Source of the DNA: Cryoendolithus antarcticus
Lineage: Eukaryota; Ascomycota; Dothideomycetes; Cladosporiales; Cladosporiaceae
Length of the DNA stretch: 64,000 nt
Assembly (NCBI GenBank): GCA_002077065.1
Contig: NAJO01000010.1
Coordinates: forward strand, 744,001-808,000
Direction of reading: 5' to 3'
Below, in pieces: positions 12,231 through 22,748 of the stretch. The notes under the pieces were generated by a model. The model made no database searches and had not been told where the DNA came from. It saw only the letters and a list, made by a program, of their open reading frames with translations. Every line of letters starts with the position of its first letter. Position 1 is the first letter of the stretch. The position numbers and the translations under genes were made by a program.

Positions 12231-14786
12231 CTAAGGAAGGCTGAGGAACAGTTTCAGCAAGGCTGGGTAATTCGGTGTTCCTAAGCCTGTGACAGGATCC
12301 TACACACACGTCAGCCTTCAAACCGCTATGAACCACCAGGCTTTCCCCGTCACAAACTTACCCAGCCAGACACAGCGGAGAAGCCCGACGATCCGCAGTT
12401 CGGGTTCGATCCGTTCTTGATATCGTTGAGCACGTACGGGTGTGCGTACAGCACTGGGTTGATGAAGCCGACTGGACCCTTGCCGATGGCGGTGCGTTCT
12501 TCGTTGATCTATGGAGCAGTCAGCAACGAGTTTCCAAATATAGTGCAGATCACTGCAGCTGCTTCCAATGGTTCGGAAGCCTGAGGGATCCTGTGCGAAT
12601 CCACTTGTATCTGCAACGGTAGGTCTGTAATGCAAGTCTGATGAGAGAAGGCAGTCTCAGCAGAAGAGGTTCTGTCCCGATATCGGGACGCCCGTAGATA
12701 CGGTGGATTGGCGATCGACTTTAGCAGGTACATTCACGGTAGCTCCGGCGCGTTCGGATTGTCAAAGGGACAGAGGTAGTAGGGGGCCACTCTTACCAGT
12801 GTGATGACTGATGCAAACAGCGGGGAGGCCAGCGAGGTGCCTGTGTGGTCACACATACGTCAGCAGAGACCTCTATATCTGTAAACACTTCACTGCATAC
12901 CGTAGTAATGGTAATCAGTGCCGTTGGTGTAGGCCCTGAAATTGGCACCATTCGCCGACACATCTATGCAGAACGGATCAGTTTGGTCGCCCTACAAACC
13001 CTTCATGGACCTGAATACGAACCTGGGTAACCCTGCAAAGATAACTGTCAACGATTGTACATGTGTATTAATGATCTCAGATCTTGAGACTTACTCTTCC
13101 GCCTCGATTGTAAATGCCGCCGTTCTGACCGATGTTGCTGGCAGCAGCGTTTGCGTAGTAGTAAGGGTGGCCCGGGTCATGTTGTGCAAAGTACTGGTTG
13201 ACTTCAGCTGACTGATACCACGGTCGTGGAAAGTCATTTGAGAAACCGCCACCGCTCGAGAATAGCGGTGCTCCGCTCAAGGCAGTCTGCATCGCGCTCT
13301 CTGGATCCTTGACCGTCTTGTCTGGTTCGACTTGCGTGCCACCCACGGAAGTCAGGTAAGGGCAGCCGGACGGATCATCGGGATTATAGATCGTCTGGTT
13401 CATGCCTGGGGCACTGAGACAACCTGATGCTGAGCCGTCACCAGGGTAGCTTGCTACGCCGTAGTCACTGCTGGAGACAAAGACTGAGTGGCCCTGCAGC
13501 CCAAGCTTCATGAACTCATTGCACTGACGCTTAAGATAGGCAGAGGGAAGGTCAGCCTCGGCCTGTCCATACGATATCGATATGACTCGGGTCGGCTTGT
13601 AAACGCCACATTGCAGCGAGCCGTTGTAGCCTCCCGCAACTGGATCTGGGTAGGTGGGATCGAGCCCGGGTGAGTTGCCACTTATGCCGTAGGCGGAATA
13701 CGTGCAATATGACCCGTCTAATGCGTCGAGGAAGGTGTTCAGAAATCCAAAGAGCTTTCCAGCAAGCTCCGCAGCAGCCGTTGGTGGATCGTCGACCTGA
13801 TACAACACGACGTTCTGTGGATAGATCAGACTGAAAGCCATGTCCATGTCGATATCGGACTCGCCAGTGTTCCTGGGATCATCTGCGGCCACTGGCGCAA
13901 TAGCACCATCAATGAGATCTTGAATCGGTGCAGTTCCTTGTGGTACATTTGGTGCGTACTCGGCAAAGAACTTGTTCAGGTCGCTTTGCGCGTAGTAGTC
14001 TCCACCCTCATAGAGACCCATAGCGTTGACGCTATCGTTAAGATGGGCCGTCGGGATGCCATAGAGTGCACGAATGCAGATTGGAGTGATATTCAGGTTG
14101 CAGCCTTGAAGATCCTGCGGCAATTGAGGCGCACCTGGGGGAGGGTTCCACGGGTTGTGGTTCGGCGGCTGACGCCACGGACCCGGCCAGTGCGGGTTGG
14201 GGTGCCCCCATCCAGGTCCGCTACGCTTTTCGATGTTGCGTTTTTTCAATTTTGCTGAGAGCTTGACACCAGGGGTGACATAGTCAATGTGCTTACGTAG
14301 ATGGGATGGCAGGTGGTACTCGCTACAGCCGATCTTCAGTGCACCACTAGCGTGGCTGTGTTCGTAGTACTCCGTCTTGAAGAGTTTCTCCGCCTTCTTC
14401 GTGGGCATGTCAATCGCAAGCCAACCTTTGTTCTCCGAATGGACTACATTGTTGATGCCGGAGCTTGCAAGCCACGACTTGACCGCATCGACTGTGGCCT
14501 TGCTTGGCGCGAATAGGTCATGAATCTCCTCAGAGCTCAGGTGCTGGCCATATTGCTTTGAATTAGGATCGGATAGACTCATCAGACGGTCGTGGCCGAC
14601 GTCCATGTTCGACTGCACCAAGCCAATGCGGACCGGGATGATAGCGTCAGGTCCAACACGTGCAGCCCGCTTCCAGGATGACTGAGCTTCGCTCTTCCGT
14701 TCATGGATGACATGGCCCGGTACCGCGCCTGGCGCAGCATACGCCGTTGCGAGGATACATCCGGCGAGACAACTGTAAAGGTGCAT
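12231..14786 (-). CDS. Secreted sedolisin (S53) tripeptidyl-peptidase-like protease
   Basis: A pro-kumamolisin/sedolisin family acid serine protease of 674 residues. The six exons are 14786-13095, 13032-13023 (10 nt), 12963-12901, 12840-12797, 12508-12362 and 12299-12231; their 2025 nt close in frame. A signal peptide (MHLYSCLAGCILATAYA) is followed by a long propeptide. The catalytic Glu and Asp are E309 and D313 (GESDIDMD), the oxyanion Asp is D441 (SSSDYGVA), and the nucleophile is S591 in GGTSLASPLFA. GRGYPDVSANGANF precedes the Ser block, and the protein ends with the Ca-site region DPVTGLGTPNYPALLKL. I preferred the ATG at 14786 over an upstream in-frame Met because it begins a clean signal peptide. 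The fourth intron is 288 bp; the others are about 60 bp. It probably digests extracellular protein at acidic pH. Confidence 0.92.
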
Positions 14787-15725
14787 AGTAGCGATTTGGT
14801 GGCCAAACAGAACCACTCGCGGTTTGCTACAGGGGACAAAGACTGAGCAGAGTAACACTTACCACCGCGCGAAAGTGCGGGTCCCAGGCATTTTGTCTGC
14901 AGAGACCGCGCCTACATCATACCTACAGCACCAGCCTAATTGATCGAGTACCCTCGGGTTACTGCCCAGATTGAACACGAGCTCAAAGCAAGGCATCGAG
15001 ATCTTTCGAATGCATCAGCGGCGTACCTGGCAGGCTGGCACGCGAGCGTGCGGAGGGACGCATGGTTCGGATCTAGCTTGCGCTCCAGACTCGAAATGGC
15101 AGGTGTCGAGGAAACCTTGTGCAGATCCATATCAGCGATACCAAGCTCACGCCAATGAACTCTCAAAAGCTTATCCTCCTCGGCAACAGAAGCTCTATTA
15201 TTCGGGAGGGAGTAACGCGCACACCGTCCATGACGAAATGTGCATGTACGGTCAAGGCTTTAGAGCGATGCGAAAATTGCGGTGTACCTGTCGATCCTGG
15301 TAGAGAGTGAAGTTGCTCAACAGCGTGAAGTCCGTGCAGCTGACGCAAGCTTGGCAAGATGGTTGCTGCTCCTGACCGACTTGCATGTGCATGCATAAAT
15401 CCACGGTAGGTGCGTCGATGAAGTACCTATGCAACATGTCCGACGTAATTGTTTGCACTGCTGGCTTGGTCACATGAGTCCGAGGGCGCAGCAAACCTTA
15501 CTCGGACTGGATCGTGAATCGACTCATGTAGACTAATACAAAAGCGGATCACGGCTGTGCAGACAATGGTAACGATGGTATACTTGTGAAGATAATGCGG
15601 CGACGCCCTTCGCTTCTTTGATAGTCTCACTACGCCGATGCCACAGGAAATTCTAGATGCACTCGCCATGGTTGATCCATTTGTGACCTCCTTGTAAGAG
15701 CAGCTTTGTGCGATTGCACCCCTTC
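14787..15725. other. Intergenic region, S53 protease promoter side
   Basis: A 939 bp gap upstream of the protease and downstream of the aldo/keto reductase stop. It contains only short reading frames with no similarity I recognise. It should include the protease promoter and the reductase terminator. Confidence 0.4.
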
Positions 15726-17098
15726 CTACGCATCTCTCGGAACAATTACCCCAGTCCTAGGCACCGTGTCCAGATGCGCATTTAACTTCGTCAAGAACAC
15801 ATCCTTCCCATCCCTCGACGGCGTCTTCATTCCCATGAACAAGAAGTCCTGCGGGAACCCATACTCAAATGGATACGCATCCTCGATCTCTTCGATTTCC
15901 GCCGCGCTCAACTTGATTGATAAAGCAGCGATATTGCCCTTGAGATGCTCGACCTTGCGTCCGCCGACGATGGGAAAGACGTTGGGTGTCTTGTGCATGA
16001 CATAGGCAAGAGCGATGGAGGTCATGATGGTGTTCTTCTCCTTGGCGAGCTTCTCGAGGACCTTGCTGACGGCAATATCTTTCTCCTTGAGGGGTTCGAA
16101 AGCTACGCGGCCTTCGGCCGTTTTGCGCTGGTCTTCGGTCTTGAAGCTGCCGCCTCCAAGGACTGCCCACTGTATCACTCATATCAGTAGACGATCTCAC
16201 TGGGCTGGAGAAGAATCCTGGATATACCGGCGCAAGTCCCATGCCCTCCGCCTCACACATCGGGATGATCTCTCGTTCGAAGTCTCGGATCGAGGCGTTC
16301 CAGCGACCTTGGTAGACGGTGAATTGGCGCATGCCGTGATCACGAGCCCACTGATTGGCTGCGGTTGATATTAGCAAGCGAATCTTCACACTGTTCGGCC
16401 TACTGGCAGGATCATACCCTTCGCAACGATCCATGCCGGTGTGTCCGATACTCCGAGGTACAAGATCTTGCCCTGATCCGCCAAAGTATTGAGGCCTCGC
16501 ATGATCTCCTCGATCGAAGTGGTGTAGTCCCACCAGTCTACGATTGTCGTGTCAGTCATGGCGAATGTGAAGATGGACACTTGTGGATGGATTACTTACG
16601 GACGTAGAGCACATCAATGTAAGCGGTCTTAAGCAGCTTCAAGCTCGCCTCCACGCTCGACCGCATACTCTTGATGTTGTTGCCCGTGTAATTACTCTTA
16701 GTGCCTTCGGATTCGACACATAGCCAGATGTGTACTATGGTCGCCGGTTAGCCGATCCACCTTTGACGTGTTTCCACTCAGTCAAAGGCCAAGCTACACA
16801 CCTTCGTAGCCAACACGATCTCATCCCTGACACCTCTCTCCTCCATCCACTCTCCAATCCACTGCTCACTCTCCTGGTTCTGGTAGTTGTTGGCAGTGTC
16901 AATGAAGTTGCCTCCACTCTCGTGGAAGAAGTCCAGGATCTCAAACGTGGTCTTCTTGTCGCACTCGCCCATAAAACCCTTCCAGGAATTTCCGAAGTTC
17001 ATGGCACCGAGACATAGTGGCGAGACTCGCACGCCAGCTGTTGGGGAGAGGATGCGGTGGTAGCCTAGAGCGGTCTTGGGAAGGGGTGCTGGCTCCAT
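15726..17098 (-). CDS. Aldo/keto reductase, aryl-alcohol / norsolorinic-acid reductase type (frame uncertain at first junction)
   Basis: An NADPH-dependent AKR barrel of about 375 residues. Five exons are apparent: 17098-16802, 16734-16600, 16537-16418, 16358-16228 and 16169-15726. The tetrad is visible: Asp and Tyr in FIDTANNYQNQ, Lys in VLATK, and His in HWWDYTTSIEE. YLGVSDTPAWIVAKANQ and VGGRKVEHLKGN are typical of the yeast AAD and fungal norsolorinic-acid-reductase group. With the best donor (GTGTGT after ATK) exon 2 opens with the family motif YTSGY, but the sum is 1127 nt, two bases too many. A weaker donor four bases downstream (GTAGCT) restores the frame and loses that motif. So it is either atypically spliced or carries a small frameshift. 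No biosynthetic cluster adjoins it. The real substrate is unknown. Confidence 0.8.
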
Positions 17099-17995
17099 AG
17101 TGCGAGGTGGTCGGGGGACCTTGGTGGATGTGAGATATAGCGGGTATTGTTCGTGAGTTTTCGAGGACTCGAAGCTGGGCGTGTAAGGAAGAGACAGGAT
17201 ATGAGGCTCTGGAAGGTAGGTTGAAACTGCTGGAGAACAGGGAAGGCGGACTCTTATACCTCGCACCTTCTCGACCTACGTACAATCCCTTCTTACCTTG
17301 GCAGACAGGCGTCCCGTCCACAATAGCAGCCTCATAGCACCTCGAGACACTGTCGCGCGAAGTATCGTAGAGTAGAAACAGGCACGACTCCATATGAAAC
17401 TATCCGTCCCGGATGTAGCCACAACTTCGTCCGGTGCCTGGCACCATGCAAATGTCCCTTGGCCCCTGCTCGGCGAAGAGAGTGACCGCAGTGACGATTA
17501 AAGGCGGGTTCTGGGCCATTGACTCGGGTTCGTACCTGGGTGCAGATGACAAAGATGTTGTGAATGCGGTCGAGAGATGCGGACTCGAGCGGCCGACAGA
17601 GGCTCTGCTGCGGGGAAGTGTAGGTAAGCACTGCGGGTCCATGCACGAGGTTGATGCTTGGCAGCGACTAAGAGGGACATCAATGGGGGAGCCTATGAAG
17701 TGGAAGTCACGCGAGTACTGGAGTGATTGGGCATGATACCGAAGCACTGGCTCTAGGCTATCATAATGCTTCGTCTCATTCATACTCTCAGCCCAAAGAC
17801 TGCAGCGACGAAGCGCCTGGCCACATCATGACCTCGTGCGGAGGGTACCATGAAACGATCCCCAGCGATGCAGACACTTTCGCGCTCATTAGGATGCTCG
17901 CTTGTGCATGCTCGCTTGTGCATGCTCGCTTGTGCATGCTCACGATCATGCTTGTGCATCATATCGGACACTTGAGTAATGCATTTCGCACCGCC
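17099..17995. other. Intergenic region with short tandem repeat
   Basis: An 897 bp region between the reductase start and the 3' end of the prolyl-tRNA synthetase gene. Apart from the 14-bp tandem repeat listed separately, it shows only unsupported short frames. Confidence 0.4.
17894..17940. repeat. 14-bp tandem repeat, about 3.3 copies
   Basis: The unit ATGCTCGCTTGTGC occurs three times without mismatch from 17894 to 17935, followed by a partial copy (ATGCTC), and a further CTTGTGCAT nearby at about 17951. It lies just beyond the stop of the prolyl-tRNA synthetase gene, in its 3' flank. A minisatellite-like slippage product is the simplest reading. Confidence 0.85.
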
Positions 17996-19729
17996 TCAGT
18001 AACTTCGCCCAAAAAGTACCCAATGCGCCGCGTCCTTTCCGCACTTAGGATTGATGCACTTCTGCCCCTCCTTGATCTCCTCAGGCTGCTCAGCAGGAAT
18101 GCACAAGCTCTTCGCTCCCATACTGGGCGCCTTAGCGTCGACCTCCTGCCCAGGCACAGTTCCAGCCGAGTCCTCCTTGATCTGGTCCTCGCACTCTCCG
18201 CCAGCGCAGTGAGGAACGAGAATGACATTCTTATCATTGAGCGTGGGCACGAAGTCCTTCCATTCCCTGACAATCTTACGATGTGCGGCGAATTCGTCAG
18301 ATGCTTTTTTAAGCATGTCGGCTTGAATTGTGTCGAGGAGTTTGGGGACGTCCGAGGTGAGTGATGCGAGGGGAATTGAGCCTTTGGCGCCTGTGTCTCG
18401 GCGGGCGGTGGCGACGACAGATTTCTCGAGGTCCTTGGGACCGAGCTCAAGGCGGAGTGGAACGCCCTTGAGTTCCCATTCGGCGAATTTGAAGCCGGGG
18501 GAGTAGCCTTCTCGGTCGTCGAGCTCAACGCGCAGGCCGGCTGACTTGAGTGTTTTCTTGATCTCTACGCCCTTGTCGAGGAGGGTGGTTTTTTCCTCTT
18601 CTGTAGTCTTAGCAGTGATGCCGACCACTACGACGATGACCTGAACGTTTGAGACGCGGGGAGGGATAACGACACCTTTGTCGTCGCCGTGTATCATGAT
18701 CATGACGCCAATGGAGCGCGTGGTGAAGCCCCAGCTGTTCTGCCATGGGAAGATCTTCTCTTTCTTCTCGCCCTCCTTTTGTGAGGGATCCTCGATCTTG
18801 ATCTCGAACATCTTCGCAAAGTGCTGCCCCAGACAGTGGGACGTTGCTGCTTGGATACCTCGTCCAACTGCCGGAATGAATCCTTCGATCGTCGTAGTGT
18901 AGTGTGCGCCGGGGAACTGCTCATTGACTGTCTTCCTTCCTTTCACGACAGGAACAGCAAGCAAGTCCTCGTATATTGCGGCGTAGTGGTCCAGGATCTC
19001 TAGCACCTCCTTCCCTGCCTCCGCCTCCGTCAAATGTGCCGTGTGTCCCTCCTGCCACAAGAACTCCCGTGAACGCAAGAATGGAACGGCATGCTTGAAC
19101 TCCCACCTTACGACATTATTCCACTGGTTCAACTTCAAGGGCAGATCCCTGTGACTTCTGATCTTCTTCGCATAGTAGCTGTACATAGCCGTCTCACTCG
19201 TAGGACGCACAGCCAGCTTCTTGTCCAGCTTTGTCTTGCCTCCTTCCGTCACCCAAGCCACCTCCGCCGCGAATCCCTCCACATGATCCTTCTCACGCTG
19301 CAAGTTTGCTTCTGAAATGAATAGAGGGAAGTATGAGTTCTCCACACCCATTGCCTTGATCCTGAGATCGAAGAAATCTCGGATCAATTCCCAGATGTGA
19401 TATGAGCGGGGGAGGTAGATGTAGCAGCCGGGGACGTCGGTGAACTCCAGCATCTCGGCTTTGAGGATGACTTGCTGGTACCATTCTGCCAGGTCCTCAG
19501 ATTTGCTGACTGTGATTTGTTTCGTGTCTTGGTTCACAACAGGCTTCTTCACTTGAGGCTGCTTCGCGGGTTTGAGGCCTTTCTGCGAGGTCTGCTGGTT
19601 CTTTCGCTCCTTGTCCTGTTTCTTGGGTTTGTCGGTGGGGTTTGCTGAAGCTGTTGTGCCTGCGCCTGTGGCAGCGGTGCCGTCCATGTTGAGCTCTGCC
19701 ATCTTGGACTCGACGTTTTCGGATGCCAT
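17996..19729 (-). CDS. Cytosolic prolyl-tRNA synthetase (class II, archaeal/eukaryotic type)
   Basis: Charges tRNA-Pro with proline. It is an intronless frame of 577 residues from the ATG at 19729; a longer in-frame start at 19798 exists but adds an unrelated leader, while MASENVES fits an ordinary cytosolic start. A lysine-rich N-terminal tail (about 30-75) precedes the class II core: motif 2 around RWEFKHAVPFLRSREFLWQE, the LAVRPTSETAMY proline-site loop, and motif 3 near SWGFTTRSIGVMIMIHGDDK. The anticodon-binding domain follows. The C-terminal zinc-type domain has CAGGECEDQIK and CINPKCGK and ends in LFGRSY, as expected for this subtype. There is no editing domain of the bacterial kind. 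The gene is divergent from the GILT-like gene, with about 300 bp shared. Confidence 0.95.
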   Translation of the reverse strand: MASENVESKMAELNMDGTAATGAGTTASANPTDKPKKQDKERKNQQTSQKGLKPAKQPQVKKPVVNQDTKQITVSKSEDLAEWYQQVILKAEMLEFTDVPGCYIYLPRSYHIWELIRDFFDLRIKAMGVENSYFPLFISEANLQREKDHVEGFAAEVAWVTEGGKTKLDKKLAVRPTSETAMYSYYAKKIRSHRDLPLKLNQWNNVVRWEFKHAVPFLRSREFLWQEGHTAHLTEAEAGKEVLEILDHYAAIYEDLLAVPVVKGRKTVNEQFPGAHYTTTIEGFIPAVGRGIQAATSHCLGQHFAKMFEIKIEDPSQKEGEKKEKIFPWQNSWGFTTRSIGVMIMIHGDDKGVVIPPRVSNVQVIVVVVGITAKTTEEEKTTLLDKGVEIKKTLKSAGLRVELDDREGYSPGFKFAEWELKGVPLRLELGPKDLEKSVVATARRDTGAKGSIPLASLTSDVPKLLDTIQADMLKKASDEFAAHRKIVREWKDFVPTLNDKNVILVPHCAGGECEDQIKEDSAGTVPGQEVDAKAPSMGAKSLCIPAEQPEEIKEGQKCINPKCGKDAAHWVLFGRSY

Positions 19730-20027
19730 GGGGACTATTGTGAGTGTCAATGGGCGATATAGAGAAAGTAAACGGTCACACGACAAAGTTGGAGTCACTC
19801 ATATTTCGCGACTCACAGTCGCGTGGCAGCCACGACTGGACCCCGCCGCACAGCTCTTTGCCCGTCACGACTTCTGGCTCGCTTCTACCCCAGGTTCGGA
19901 TCGTCACTGCCACACCTCCACTTCGATGTCGCCATGCATTTGCCACACCCTCCATATATGCTCTCTTATCGCTGTCTCCGTCCATAATTTGTTAACACGC
20001 TGCACCACCGACATCACCACCGCAACC

Positions 20028-20894
20028 ATGGCCGGCACATTCGACTCCGAAAAAGCGCCTTTGATCGTCAACGACGAAACCGCCACATCCTCCAGCCCTA
20101 CCAACACCGAACAACCCACCCTCTCAGACCTCCAGCAACAAGTATTCACAGCCCAGCGTGCGTACATGCGCGCCTGGTCGCGCACAACCTCCGGAAAATG
20201 GCACAGACGCATCATGTTCTTCGTCTCCGCCTTCCTCATAACCATCATGCTCACCTGCGTGACGTTCATCGCCACCGAAGCGCTTTCAGAGGATGATGCC
20301 GTGTACCATTCTGGCAAAGTACCGCTGGAAGCATTCATCATGAGCAAGTGTCCCGACGCGAAGGACTGCCTCCACGATATGATCCTCCCAGCCATGCAAA
20401 AGATCTCCCGCAAAGTCGACTTCAAGCTCTCCTACATCGGCAGCCTAACCGATCACGACGACGGCGTGGTCTGCAAGCACGGCCAGGAAGAGTGTCTCGG
20501 CAACATCATTGAGCTGTGCGCCGCTTCGCTCTACCCTGATCCGAAGGCCTACCTGGGCTTCACGATGTGCATGACGAACCAGTACTCCAACATCCCCTCG
20601 AAGGATCTGGTCGAGGAGTGCGCGCTTGAGCATGGGATGAGCTTCGATAAGATCAACGAGTGCACGACTAAGGACGATGGCGCTTTCAGCGCGGATATGC
20701 TGAGGAGCAGCTTCAATCGGACGAAGGAGATGGGCGTGCAGAAGAGCTGTACAGTCATGGTCGATAAGGAGGTGTTCTGCATCAGGGATGGAGGGGAATG
20801 GACGCAGTGTAAGAATGGCAGTACGGCTGTCGATTTGGTGAGGGAGGTGAACAGGCTGTGGACGCCACCGAGCTGGGAGGGTGATGTGTGGTAG
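20028..20894 (+). CDS. Membrane-anchored GILT-like thiol reductase family protein
   Basis: A 288-residue, single-exon gene. The cytosolic N-terminus (1-60) is followed by one transmembrane segment (about 61-83, IMFFVSAFLITIMLTCVTF) and a lumenal domain. That domain starts VPLEAFIMSKCPDAKDC and contains CKHGQEECLGNIIELC (about 152-167), the GILT signature C-x-H-G-x2-E-C-x2-N-x4-C. Animal GILT enzymes use a CxxC active site; here the corresponding pair is C108 and C114, spaced C-x5-C, so thiol-reductase activity should not be assumed. Several further Cys pairs and N-glycosylation sequons (NRT, NGS) suit a secretory-pathway or vacuolar location. I chose the ATG at 20028 because the open frame upstream of it covers promoter DNA shared with the prolyl-tRNA synthetase gene. 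Confidence 0.88.
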   Translation: MAGTFDSEKAPLIVNDETATSSSPTNTEQPTLSDLQQQVFTAQRAYMRAWSRTTSGKWHRRIMFFVSAFLITIMLTCVTFIATEALSEDDAVYHSGKVPLEAFIMSKCPDAKDCLHDMILPAMQKISRKVDFKLSYIGSLTDHDDGVVCKHGQEECLGNIIELCAASLYPDPKAYLGFTMCMTNQYSNIPSKDLVEECALEHGMSFDKINECTTKDDGAFSADMLRSSFNRTKEMGVQKSCTVMVDKEVFCIRDGGEWTQCKNGSTAVDLVREVNRLWTPPSWEGDVW

Positions 20895-21071
20895 ATTGGA
20901 GGATGACACAAGGGGTTGTACGATGAAGCATCACGACGCGCAGATTGAGCATTGCATTGAAGGCGTTTGGGCAGAGACGAGACTATTCCGACATGTTGAG
21001 AGTAGTATGCATTGAATTGAAGTCATGACCACCAACACCTACGCTAAACCCAGCACTCATATCATTTCATT

Positions 21072-22338
21072 TCAAGTGACCATGGCATCGCCTCGTCCAT
21101 CATGCTCTCCGTCGAGCCCAATGCTCATGTCATCTGGCAAATCCACCTTCGCCGCCCGTGCTGTAGTCTCAGCCCAAGCTCTTGCCCGGACGAGCTCTCT
21201 GATCCTCGCAACAGGCTCCATTCCCTGCGCTTTGAGCAACGCCTTGTTGACTTCCTCCGCAACAGTCTCGCGCAGCCGCAGGTCAAGAAGTTCCTTCATC
21301 TCAGCCGGCATCTTGTCCGGCTGGAAGATCATGAGCGCCATCGTCTGCTCAAGAGCAGTGAGGTAGCTCTTATCGGTCGGCGCGCGAGGCGAGAGTTGTG
21401 AGGTGGCAAACTCGATGGCAGGGCGGAAATCGGTGGCTGCGGGGTTGCCGTCGTTGCGACCTAGGACTTCGCGGATGATCTCGATGAGCTGGAGTTGCAG
21501 CAGGCGGAAGTGGAGGAGGGGCGAGGTGTCTAAGATCTTTGTCTTGCGTTAGCTGCTGGTCTTGCCAAAAACATGAATTTTAATGCAAGAGTGAATTGTG
21601 CTTGTGTTCATACTGAGGACTGAAGTAGTGAGTTAATCATCAACACCCCGAGAGGTATATGCGTGGTGCATGAAACTTTGTATATAATCATAGAAGCGAT
21701 GGAGTGCGGAATGGAGAGTGAGGCGGTCAACATACCTCAGCGTCGACATCGTTGATGAACTCGATAGCCTCTTCGACATTGCCGGTAAGGATCGAGTTGC
21801 GAACCTGCACTCGCTCTCGAATGCCTTGGCTATCGAAGCCCTGGGCTTGCGAGAGATTCGTCTCTTGGGCGAACTTCTCGGCTGCACCAGGAAACCCCTC
21901 AGAGATGAGGTAGTCCATGATGATGGAGTTGATGGAGCTATGGACTGGTCAGCCAATGGTCTGTTCAAGAGATCCTCGCCATCTACGCTTAATCATCCCG
22001 CTGCAATCAGAAGTCTAACATCTAAATTATTGGTATATCCGCACGAAATTCTCAGAGAGATTCCCATTTGTTTGTTCATCAGAGCAGCACCCGCCTCTCC
22101 CCCTCCGGAAATCATCCACAGGGGATACGTACCTCTTGCTCGGCTTGAAGTCCACCATGTCCGCCATGATCTTGTTCTGATTCCTCAGCCGTGCTGCTAG
22201 GTGCTTATGATAAATGTCAGAATACGGTATCCAAACATCCGGCGTGTCCCACGTCTGGTCCAAAGCTTGGAGCTCGAGGTCGATGTCGTTGTCGTAGGGG
22301 TTGTTGGGATCGTTTGGGTCCCAAGGATTGGTGGCCAT
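21072..22338 (-). CDS. gid8: GID/CTLH ubiquitin-ligase subunit Gid8 (TWA1)
   Basis: A 290-residue scaffold subunit of the GID/CTLH E3 ligase, which in yeast degrades gluconeogenic enzymes. The exons are 22338-22133, 21937-21736 and 21536-21072, summing to 873 nt in frame. The N-terminus DPNDPNNPYDNDIDLE is acidic. A LisH motif lies across the first junction (SSINSIIMDYLISEGFPGAA), then CTLH (GIRERVQVRNSILTGNVEEA), then CRA (ILDTSPLLHFRLLQLQLIEI and onward). The two introns are about 195 and 199 bp, clearly longer than the roughly 60 bp standard here. It converges with the GILT-like gene (177 bp between stops) and is divergent from the uridine kinase gene. Confidence 0.93.
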
Positions 22339-22748
22339 GGTGAAGGAGATGCGGGTGTGGTGAGGGGAAGGGTTAAGGAGGAGGGTGCGTACCATGGGAA
22401 GCTCTGTCAGGGCAAAGTTTGCCACATGCTAGCTCACGGCACACAAGTGTGTATGCCGCAAGAGCAATGCACCTCTAGGCGATATGGCAGGTGCAGTGAG
22501 ATAGTGTATGCATTCGAAAGAGTGAGGTGAAGAGCAGAATTGATGGAGCTTGAGCGGAAGGCTTGGCATTCACTCCCGTACATCGCCACAGTAGAAATAT
22601 CCACTTTGTCTCATTCTTCCACTGCCATCTTTCGTACATTATCCACGACTACTTACCGCCGATACCGAGGGATCTGCTTCATCGTCCTTCAGACCATGTG
22701 GACGATCGAGGTCTCCGCTGGCGTACTTAGCTGGCGCCTGCGGTGATC
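22339..22748. other. Divergent promoter, gid8 / urk1
   Basis: 410 bp between two divergent start codons. It presumably contains both promoters. No other gene is visible. Confidence 0.5.

Noticed and set aside
15726..17098. Aldo/keto reductase as part of a secondary-metabolite cluster with the PT-domain gene
   Set aside because: They are 23 kb apart, separated by many housekeeping genes, and no PKS, P450 or cluster regulator lies nearby.
19572..20027. In-frame extension upstream of the GILT-like gene
   Set aside because: It runs through the prolyl-tRNA synthetase start and the divergent promoter; no conserved residues, and the ATG at 20028 has a good context.
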